Shown one piece after another: positions 1-7,120 of a stretch of 8,532 nt of DNA (positions are counted from its first letter, which is position 1; each line of letters starts with the position of its first letter). The stretch covers positions 19,780-28,311 of the forward strand of contig WTJP01000119.1 of the NCBI GenBank assembly GCA_011526275.1, in the 5' to 3' direction. Source of the DNA: Candidatus Arcticimaribacter sp. Lineage in GTDB: Bacteria > Bacteroidota > Bacteroidia > Flavobacteriales > Flavobacteriaceae. The position numbers were made by a program, and so were the translations under genes. Below the pieces are notes generated by a model. That model was given only the letters and a program-made list of their open reading frames with translations. It did not search any database and had not been told where the DNA came from.

Positions 1-3000
1 CTCGAGCGTTTAAAGGCGGTTTTAATCAACAAGGTCGAGATCCCAAAGTTTCCAAAAACATTGGTGTTGAGGGGCACATATTCTTGGTTCACCACATTGA
101 AATTCTCGGTGATGCTCTCCGAGAAATTCCGTTCGGCATTGAGGTCGATGATGAGCCCTTTCCCGAAGTCGAGCTGCCCCGTTAAATTGAGTTGGCTGTT
201 GTGTACTTGGGTAAAAGGCTGATTGAAATTGGGGAAGTCGGTCAGCCAACCTTGTTTGGCGGCTTCATAACGCACATCGGCTTGGCTTCCAAAAGTAAAG
301 GCCGCCGTGGGCTGCAACGTACCTACCAAGCCCACCTTGGGGAGGTAACCGGGTAAAACTTGTCCGTTGTTTTCGGTGTAGGAGAATTGCAAACGTTTTA
401 AGGTATTTAAAACATCGACCACCTTGGTTAAGGCTTTGCGTTTCTTCTTTGGCTTCTTGGTTTTGGTGGTGTCTTGTGGCTGCGGACGTTGTGGAAGTCG
501 CTGCACCCCTTTTTGTTTTCTTTGAAGCCCTAAAATTTGATACAAGCGACTGGTCGAAATCGAACCGTTTAAGGCTTTTGAATTCACGTTTTGAACGGTA
601 TTGATAATCCCTAGCACATCGCCTGCGTCGTTCTCCACTTCGGCCAAAACATCAGATCCACGTTGCCAACTAAAATCTCCCGTATAGGTGAAGTTCGCAT
701 CGATAAAACTTAAGTAAGGCAAATAATTGAACGGCAACTTATAGGTCAAATTCAAGGATTGGAAATGGCGGTTGGGATCGCCAAAATCCCATAAACCGTC
801 CCAAATGCCACGGGCTTTATCCACGCGTTGCCCACCGTCGGGGGTATCTTCAAAATAATTCTTGACAATGTTGTTGCTCGATGCAGTGAAATTTAAACGC
901 AAGGAACGCGTGAGGTTGTGGTTCAAGGAATAGGTCCAGTCGAACAAGAAATTGCGTTGCTGCAAGTCGGGTAAACTCAACTGACTCGCCGCATCTACTC
1001 CCTCTAAATACACCTCGCGAAAACGCTGACTGTTGAACAGTCGGTTGATGTTGGTACTCACCGAGATATTGGCCGGTACTGGGTTGAAATTGATTTCTTT
1101 CAACCAACGGAGGTATTGCTTCTTGCCAAACAACTTCACCTTTTTAAAGGGGTTGATGTCGAGTGGCTTAAAGGTGTGACCGTAATTGGCGCCCAAGCGC
1201 ATCGTTTGATTCGATTGGTTTTCAATCTCATAATCGCGGTGACTCAACTCGTTGAAGGCATAGGAGAAATCAAAATTCTCGATGTTGTAGAAGCGCGCTT
1301 TTTCCGGACTTCCATTTTTCCGCACCCCAATAAGGCTAATGTTTTTTCGTTTGGTGTAATCTACCGCCTGACGTTTAATGGCTTTTCGTTCTTGGGCGTT
1401 ATTGGCACTGGCCAAGCGATCTTCTAAACGCAAGTCTTGATAGAAGGGGTCATATTCTGGAGTGATTTGCGTCTCCCCTACGCTATAGCTGATGGGAAGA
1501 TTAACGCCCCATTTTTGTGGGAATAGCTGCCCTGCATTGACCGTTGAAACGACATCATACTGCATCATTTCCTCTCGGCTGCGTTGATTGGGAGATTGGT
1601 CAATACTTCCAAAACCTACCGTCGAGAAACGACCGCTAGCACTCAGGTTGGCAAAGTCGGCGACATTGGCTTCTAAGGCACCAATAGCTGCCCAACCGCC
1701 TTGGCTGTCGATTCCTGCAATGCGCAATTCGTTGAACCACACTTCCCCACACAACACATCGCCCACTTGGGTAGATGGGTTTTTCACCCCTATCATCATG
1801 GTCTTGATTGCGCCTAGGGATGGATTTCCTTTGATGGATAATTTATAGCGCTTCTCGCCCGGTAAACTGCTGATGGGTGTAAATTCGTCGATGGGATTCA
1901 ACTCCTCATCGAAGTAACGCGCCGTTCTAAAATTAGGATTGCTCAAATAGGCCGACTTAATTTTCGACAACAATTCCACGGGAACATCAATGGAATTCGA
2001 ATCGGGGAGCCACACCTGCTCGGCGCTCAAACGATTCGAGGAATTTTCAATATAAGCTGTTGGCTTTAAGGGGACTTCAATTTGGTAGTAGTTGTCTTGA
2101 TAATCGGTTCCCAAACGAATAAAGGCCACTAAGCGGCGGTCAAAATCTTCGTTCGCCCCTTCTCCAGGAAGTGGGTTTTGCCCTTGAATGGACTCGGCAT
2201 GCAAATACATTTTCAACTTCTTGTACTGGCGTAAATCCACATCGACCCCTTTAAAAATTCCACGGGAATCCATGGGTTGAAGGTCACAAACTCGGAAAGA
2301 GAGCGACTGCTCATTTTGACGTACAATGGTGTTGTTGTTGTTGATTTGCTCGCGTTGAATCTCGGGAGGTAAAACATAATTAACCGGAATACGGTTTTCG
2401 TTTTCTAGAATGTTGACGGTAGAAATATCAACGGTAGTATTTCGGTTGACCACCACCTCTTCATTGAGGGAACGGTTGTAGCGACGCCAGTCTCCACGAA
2501 CTAAATCTAGGGTTCCAAAGCGCATTACTACGGGTTGTTCAAAACCACTCAACACCATACGCATAAAGCGCACCGAACGCAGATCTTGTATCCCGTTAAT
2601 GGTGTTAAAGTAGGGGGCAAAGTTGGTTCCTTGGTAGTAGTTCTTGTCGATAGGGACCTTGAACTGAATCCAGCGGGTAACCAACGTTTGTCCGTTGGGC
2701 AATTCTACATTTACATTTTCCCGCACATCGGTTACAAAGGGATGGCCACCCACACGCATGTTTTTCTCAATCGGGATTTTGTATTCAAAGTAGCTGTCGA
2801 TGGTGTTCATCGTTTGGTCGCGGTTCACATCTTCCGCATCGGGTTCAGCCGAACTTCCACGATCGGTGTCTGAAAACGCAATGGGTGAGTTTCCATCGGT
2901 ACCGTTGTAATTGCGGTAACGGTCAATGATCCCACCTTCTGCTTGTAAAAAATATTCGTAATTATCTCCAGCGGGGTCATTGGCTGGCCCGTTGGGATAT

Positions 3001-6000
3001 ACCAAACGCTCTTCTTCATCGCTTAAACCGTCGAGCCCCACGTCTTGCAACAGTCGATCTTCCTCCACGGTGTTGAAGGCGTAAAGCAAGGATTGTGAAG
3101 AGGGTGTTCGTCCCCAATTGGTCGTTTGCACTGCAGTGGGTTCGGTTCCAGGCAAGCCGTTTTCGTATTGCTTGCGTCCGTCTTTAAGAATGTCTTCCGA
3201 GATGTTCCCCAAATGCACCACCAACTCCCCAAGGGCATCGTCGTTGGATTGGATTTCGTTGAAGGTATCCAGCAACCAAAACTCGATAAACTCCACATTC
3301 GACTGCTCGAAGTTGGTCGCATTGATCGCTCGCATAATTCCTCCCCAATTCTGTGCCGTTTGCTGGGCAAAAGCACTGTTATCTTGGTTGTTGTAAGGCC
3401 CTTTTTCATCGGGGAAATAGGCCAAATCTAAGGTGGGCTGTATCGTGGTTTGACCTTGAACCAAATCCTGCTCGGGGAAAATTTCATTGATGAAAATTCG
3501 GCGGGTGGTATTCAACGAAATATCGCTGTTGTTGATATTGTCAGGACGCAATTGAGTAGAATAGAACACGGGGTCTACGGTATACCAAGCGAGTTTAGCA
3601 CGGTGGTAACCTGCACTTAAATCATCGGGGCCAGCGTTGGAACCGCTAAAGCCCTCAAAAGGAACAGATGCTAAACGCCATGCAAAAGCGCCTTTTACGT
3701 CTATATTGGTTTGGGCGCCTTCAAAATCGTCTAAATACACATTGGTTTCTCCTTCCAAAAGGGTGTTCCGCGGGTCGCCAGCAATCAAGGAAGCGATTTC
3801 TCCACGGAAAGAAATACGCGAAGGTGCGGTGGTTTCTATGGTCGGGATTTTGTTGATCAAACGCGTAAGGAAAGGTACATCGGTAGAGAAATTGGTATTG
3901 AAACCCAGCATGGTGTTGTTTACAGGCTCGGTTCCATAATTCGCTTTTTGGGTTAGTGGGTTTTCACTTAAATTGATCAAAGTTCCTCCAATAGCAACTT
4001 TTTCATTGAACTGGTGGGTGAGGTCAAAACCTGAAAAACGTTTGTTTTGCTGCCCGAAGAAGGTGTTGTTTTCAACCGAAATTTGGATGGGCACATTGGA
4101 AGCCTCCAATGCAGGATCTAAAATCTTCACCCGCCCAATTTGGTAGTTCACGGTGTAATCTACCCCTTCGCGCAACACACGTCCGCCCGCAGTAACCTGT
4201 ACCGAACCACGCGGAACGTTAAACGCACCAATGGGAATTCCATCGCCACCAGCCGACTTGTAGCGTCCCTTCAGTTCATATTTATTTTTCTCGGTGTCTT
4301 CCAAAGCCGCAGCCTGGGTCAAGGCATACATATCGCGGAAGACATACTTGGCTTGGTTGGCGTTGTAGGTCGATTCATCAGCATAGTTTTCCATGCTGTT
4401 TTTGGCATCACTCAACAATTCAAAAAGGCTTTCTCCAAAAGGCTCCACGGTGGGGAAAATGATCCGCCCGTATTGTTGATCTACTGTAATCCCCGGAATA
4501 AAATCGAAGAAACCATCACCTTCTGGCTCGGGATCGTTGTACACATTCAAGCGATCAAGGCGTAAGGAACGCAGCAAAACACTGTTGGTTAATTCTTCCG
4601 GCCAAATGCTTTCGTCCACTGCAGTGAGGTAGTTGAGCGGAGAAGGATCGGAATAGGTAATGTTTAAACGAAAATCTTCTTGTTCCAGTTGGAAAGCCCC
4701 GGTGTTGTAGATGTTTTTCATCATCAAATCCCAAACGGGCTGACGTACATCGGTTAAACTACTTTTCAAGAGTTTCACCACCAGGTTATTGGTTTCTACT
4801 TGAGCAAAACCACCCACATTGTTCGGGTCGCTTGGATCGTTGGTCATCCCTAGGGAAGTTCCCGCTATTCCCCCGTTGGCAAATTCTCCCACTTGATAAA
4901 CTTGTCCTTGGTAGGTGAATTGAAAGGCCACCCCTAAAATCTCATCGTTGCTCAAACGTTGGTTGAGCGAGATGTACCCCAATTGTGGATGCAGGGTGTA
5001 TTCGGTTGGTTCTAATTTGCGAGCACTTTCTAAAAAGGCGTAATCAAAACCTTCTTGCACTTGTCCGTTCAAAGCACCAAAAGACTGGGCCAAGGTCCCC
5101 ACATCGCGAATTCCATCGGTGATGAACGATCCGGCATTGATTTGTTCAGGGTTGAGTTTATTGGCTTCGTTGGCAGGAACAGCAGCGGGCAGCGGCGCAT
5201 TGAAGAAGTTGGGGTTTGCAGCCCCTAAACGGGTACGTTCAGGATTCGATTCCCCTAAATCTTGCAAGGCAACAATGTTGCGAATGTTGTTGGTTTGCGA
5301 TTGACGGTTGGTGATCCACACCTCTACTCGCGTGATTTGTATAGGCGAATTAATGAAGGGATAGGTGCGTAAAAAACGGTCGTAATTATCGCGGAAATAA
5401 TGGGCGAGAAAAAAGTGACGGTCGGCTTCATAGTCCAAGGCAAAAATGGAAAACTCTTGCAGGGTTCCACCGCCTTGCGCAATAACCGACTGGGTTTGGG
5501 AGCGTTGCTCTGCAAAGACCCCTGTAATGTTGGTACGGCCAAATTTAAGTTGTGCTTTTACCCCCATCAAACTTTGCGCCCCGGCAATGAGGGTGCTGTT
5601 CAAGGGCATGTTGATGTTCCCTATGTCGATGTTTTGTAGGATCGCATCTTCGGTCGCCTCTCTGTTTAAGAAATCGTTGATCTTGTTTTGATAGTTCCCC
5701 ACATTGCCTTGTAAATTATCGGCCTTGTCTTTTAGGGTTTGCAATTTGTTCTTGACATTGTCGATTTTTCCTCGCACCTCATCATAACGCCCTTTAAGGG
5801 CTTGGCCTTTGGCCGCCACGTCTTGCACACGCTCGGAAAGGGACTCGGGCAAGTAATTCGACATTTCGTTTAGCTTGGGTGGATTGAATTGCAGTTTCAC
5901 CAAGTTTTGGAAGTCGAAGGTGGACTCGGTATCATAGTTGGCGGTGATTTGCAATCGCTCTCCAATGTCTCCAATCAAACTCAAACTGATGCGTTGATCG

Positions 6001-6530
6001 AAATCAAAACCAAAGTTGCGTCGGTTGCGGGGCGAGAAGGAAGGATTGTCGGTGCGTTGATAGCGCAAGCCCAAGTCTATTCCAATTGACCCTTGGGGGC
6101 GAACGTCAATTTGGTTGCTTCCAAAAATGGAGGAAAAGAATTTTGAGTTGACATACAATTCGGGGAGAAGGTCTTTTTGCGCGGCATTGTCTTCCTCTTT
6201 GTTTTCCCCAATCAAGGTGATTTTTTGCTGAAAATAAGATTTCATTTGCGCCTTTAAGACTCGGCTTTCAAATGCTTTTGGGGTGAGCACTAAGGGGGTT
6301 CCTATGGGGTAATCGGAGATGGAAGCGCTAAAGATGTAGCGGTCTTGCTCGGGGTCATAGGTGTAGAGCGATGTGATGTCTTCGGTGGTGGGCAGCGAAA
6401 TTTTTCCCAAGTCATAGCTAGCTTCACTCGGGTCTTGGCCGTAACTTTTCCAAACGCCTGCCGTGCTAAAAAGGACAAGCAATAAACAAAAGCGCAGGTA
6501 GGTAAAAAACGCTTTATTTAGGTCAACCAA
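1..6530 (-). CDS. sprA: SprA, Type 9 secretion outer-membrane translocon (3' end outside window)
   Basis: SprA (Sov in Porphyromonas) is the giant outer-membrane beta-barrel through which Type 9 cargo proteins cross to the cell surface; in the known structure it is a 36-strand barrel partnered by PorV and a plug protein. The frame is open for 2176 codons with no stop in the window. Family length is about 2400 residues (from memory), so roughly the last 200-250 are missing. Family hallmarks, in order: signal peptide (1 to about 31); SprA N-terminal region with RPQGS, PSFSPRNRRNFGFDFD and TFDF (about 141-215); a coiled-coil insertion (about 231-290); MPLNSTLIAGAQSL (308 onward); IRNIVALQDLGESNP (about 414-428); DDFEGAQTN (934-942); NWGGIMRA (1061-1068); LGNISEDILKDGR (about 1107-1119); QDVGLDGLSDEEE (about 1162-1174); GEVWFNELR (1595-1603); then barrel-like alternating strands. 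A Lys/Pro/Gln-rich tract lies at 2004-2032. The start is TTG; no in-frame ATG occurs before residue 96. Identity is very secure; the exact start is less so. Confidence 0.97.
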   Translation of the reverse strand, partial: MVDLNKAFFTYLRFCLLLVLFSTAGVWKSYGQDPSEASYDLGKISLPTTEDITSLYTYDPEQDRYIFSASISDYPIGTPLVLTPKAFESRVLKAQMKSYFQQKITLIGENKEEDNAAQKDLLPELYVNSKFFSSIFGSNQIDVRPQGSIGIDLGLRYQRTDNPSFSPRNRRNFGFDFDQRISLSLIGDIGERLQITANYDTESTFDFQNLVKLQFNPPKLNEMSNYLPESLSERVQDVAAKGQALKGRYDEVRGKIDNVKNKLQTLKDKADNLQGNVGNYQNKINDFLNREATEDAILQNIDIGNINMPLNSTLIAGAQSLMGVKAQLKFGRTNITGVFAEQRSQTQSVIAQGGGTLQEFSIFALDYEADRHFFLAHYFRDNYDRFLRTYPFINSPIQITRVEVWITNRQSQTNNIRNIVALQDLGESNPERTRLGAANPNFFNAPLPAAVPANEANKLNPEQINAGSFITDGIRDVGTLAQSFGALNGQVQEGFDYAFLESARKLEPTEYTLHPQLGYISLNQRLSNDEILGVAFQFTYQGQVYQVGEFANGGIAGTSLGMTNDPSDPNNVGGFAQVETNNLVVKLLKSSLTDVRQPVWDLMMKNIYNTGAFQLEQEDFRLNITYSDPSPLNYLTAVDESIWPEELTNSVLLRSLRLDRLNVYNDPEPEGDGFFDFIPGITVDQQYGRIIFPTVEPFGESLFELLSDAKNSMENYADESTYNANQAKYVFRDMYALTQAAALEDTEKNKYELKGRYKSAGGDGIPIGAFNVPRGSVQVTAGGRVLREGVDYTVNYQIGRVKILDPALEASNVPIQISVENNTFFGQQNKRFSGFDLTHQFNEKVAIGGTLINLSENPLTQKANYGTEPVNNTMLGFNTNFSTDVPFLTRLINKIPTIETTAPSRISFRGEIASLIAGDPRNTLLEGETNVYLDDFEGAQTNIDVKGAFAWRLASVPFEGFSGSNAGPDDLSAGYHRAKLAWYTVDPVFYSTQLRPDNINNSDISLNTTRRIFINEIFPEQDLVQGQTTIQPTLDLAYFPDEKGPYNNQDNSAFAQQTAQNWGGIMRAINATNFEQSNVEFIEFWLLDTFNEIQSNDDALGELVVHLGNISEDILKDGRKQYENGLPGTEPTAVQTTNWGRTPSSQSLLYAFNTVEEDRLLQDVGLDGLSDEEERLVYPNGPANDPAGDNYEYFLQAEGGIIDRYRNYNGTDGNSPIAFSDTDRGSSAEPDAEDVNRDQTMNTIDSYFEYKIPIEKNMRVGGHPFVTDVRENVNVELPNGQTLVTRWIQFKVPIDKNYYQGTNFAPYFNTINGIQDLRSVRFMRMVLSGFEQPVVMRFGTLDLVRGDWRRYNRSLNEEVVVNRNTTVDISTVNILENENRIPVNYVLPPEIQREQINNNNTIVRQNEQSLSFRVCDLQPMDSRGIFKGVDVDLRQYKKLKMYLHAESIQGQNPLPGEGANEDFDRRLVAFIRLGTDYQDNYYQIEVPLKPTAYIENSSNRLSAEQVWLPDSNSIDVPVELLSKIKSAYLSNPNFRTARYFDEELNPIDEFTPISSLPGEKRYKLSIKGNPSLGAIKTMMIGVKNPSTQVGDVLCGEVWFNELRIAGIDSQGGWAAIGALEANVADFANLSASGRFSTVGFGSIDQSPNQRSREEMMQYDVVSTVNAGQLFPQKWGVNLPISYSVGETQITPEYDPFYQDLRLEDRLASANNAQERKAIKRQAVDYTKRKNISLIGVRKNGSPEKARFYNIENFDFSYAFNELSHRDYEIENQSNQTMRLGANYGHTFKPLDINPFKKVKLFGKKQYLRWLKEINFNPVPANISVSTNINRLFNSQRFREVYLEGVDAASQLSLPDLQQRNFLFDWTYSLNHNLTRSLRLNFTASSNNIVKNYFEDTPDGGQRVDKARGIWDGLWDFGDPNRHFQSLNLTYKLPFNYLPYLSFIDANFTYTGDFSWQRGSDVLAEVENDAGDVLGIINTVQNVNSKALNGSISTSRLYQILGLQRKQKGVQRLPQRPQPQDTTKTKKPKKKRKALTKVVDVLNTLKRLQFSYTENNGQVLPGYLPKVGLVGTLQPTAAFTFGSQADVRYEAAKQGWLTDFPNFNQPFTQVHNSQLNLTGQLDFGKGLIIDLNAERNFSESITENFNVVNQEYVPLNTNVFGNFGISTLLIKTAFKRS
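6435..6530 (-). other. sprA: SprA signal peptide with non-ATG (TTG) start
   Basis: From the TTG at 6530-6528 the translation begins MVDLNKAFFTYLRFCLLLVL. This gives a short N-region with Lys6 and Arg13, then a hydrophobic core at about 14-21, followed by plausible signal peptidase I sites after STA (residue 24) or SYG (residue 31, leaving Gln at +1, which is common in Bacteroidota). Export by Sec is expected for an outer-membrane protein. The in-frame stop TAA at 6548-6546 limits the 5' end. Between that stop and the hydrophobic core the only usual start codon is this TTG; ATT at 6545-6543 is a rarer alternative adding five residues. A run of four A bases lies 7-10 bases upstream, and no Shine-Dalgarno sequence is visible, as is usual in this phylum. 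Confidence 0.75.
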
Positions 6531-6538
6531 AGATGCTT

Positions 6539-7120
6539 TTACAATTTATTCAAAGCTTGTTTGATGAGCTCTTCAACCGAGCTATCGGGTGCACTTTGAA
6601 GGAGGTTATCAATCACTTTCTCGGCTTGCCTTCTAGGGTAACCAAGAACTTCTAATGCTGATAACGTTTCTTCTTTGATTGTATTGCTTTTAAAGGCAGG
6701 AATTTCGTCCATTCCTGCAACTGTTTGAATTTTGTCTTTTAGCTCGATCAACACCCGCTGTGCGGTCTTTAAACCAATTCCTTTTACCGCTTTTATCGCC
6801 GCTAAATTTTCTTGGACAATGGCCTGTTGAATTTCTACCGGGGTCATGGAAGAAAGCATGGTTCGGGCAATGCTCGCCCCTATGCCTGAAATGGAGATCA
6901 ACAAACGGAAAATGCTGCGCTCCACCGGTTGATAAAATCCGTAGAGGGTGTGGGCATCTTCCCGTATTTGCAAATGGGTGTACAGGCGAATGTTTTCCTC
7001 GCTCCCCAATTGACTGTAAGTGTTCAGCGAAATATGTACTTCATAGCCCACGCCTTGGCAGTCGATTACGACATGGGTGGGGTGCTTTTCTATTAAACGG
7101 CCTTGGAGGAGGGTAATCAT
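6539..7120 (-). CDS. ruvA: RuvA, Holliday junction-binding subunit of RuvABC
   Basis: RuvA binds four-way DNA junctions as a tetramer and loads the RuvB ATPase for branch migration in recombination and repair, in the cytoplasm. The 193-residue protein is complete and close to the E. coli length of 203. Domain I (about 1-62) is the OB-fold, starting MITLLQGRL and containing GVGYEVHIS. The acidic pin that sits at the junction centre is kept as Glu54-Asp55 in REDAHTLYGF. Domain II (about 64-140) has two helix-hairpin-helix motifs, SISGIGASIARTML (76-89) and VKGIGLKTAQRVLIELKDK (112-130). A flexible acidic linker leads to domain III (about 150-193), the RuvB-contacting three-helix piece with ALEVLGYPRRQAEKVI. 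The ATG start overlaps the maeB stop in an ATGA, so translation is probably coupled. The TAA stop is 8 bases before the sprA start. Nothing looks truncated or mutated. Confidence 0.97.
   Translation of the reverse strand: MITLLQGRLIEKHPTHVVIDCQGVGYEVHISLNTYSQLGSEENIRLYTHLQIREDAHTLYGFYQPVERSIFRLLISISGIGASIARTMLSSMTPVEIQQAIVQENLAAIKAVKGIGLKTAQRVLIELKDKIQTVAGMDEIPAFKSNTIKEETLSALEVLGYPRRQAEKVIDNLLQSAPDSSVEELIKQALNKL
7117..7120 (-). promoter_or_regulatory. ATGA stop-start overlap coupling maeB and ruvA
   Basis: Read on the minus strand, ATG at 7120-7118 starts ruvA and TGA at 7119-7117 ends maeB. Four-base overlaps of this kind usually mean the downstream gene is translated by ribosomes finishing the upstream one. 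No Shine-Dalgarno sequence precedes the ATG, only the A-rich maeB end encoding QQKQSK, which fits either coupling or the A-rich initiation regions typical of Bacteroidota. Confidence 0.85.

Noticed and set aside
1..6. CTCGAG (XhoI site) at the very start of the window
   Set aside because: It encodes in-frame residues of SprA and there is no vector or linker sequence beside it; it could reflect a clone end but nothing else supports that.
2331..2343. Short GTT trinucleotide run, a possible slippage site
   Set aside because: Only about four units, in frame, encoding four Asn in a loop of SprA; too short to suggest phase variation, and changes in it would stay in frame.
3023..3431. Overlapping open frames on both strands (101 and 92 codons plus, 128 codons minus)
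   Set aside because: All are out-of-frame shadows of the sprA segment encoding NWGGIMRA and LGNISEDILKDGR; their compositions look like random translation.
4140..4565. Open frame of 141 codons on the plus strand
   Set aside because: It lies wholly antisense to a well-conserved part of sprA, has no recognisable domain, and the sprA frame carries clear family motifs on both sides.
1..6530. Possible frameshift or pseudogene in sprA, because of its size and missing ATG
   Set aside because: Codon register is the same at 6530, 5888, 3716, 3335, 1745, 539 and 29, with family motifs at most of these points and no in-frame stop. The gene looks intact as far as the window shows.
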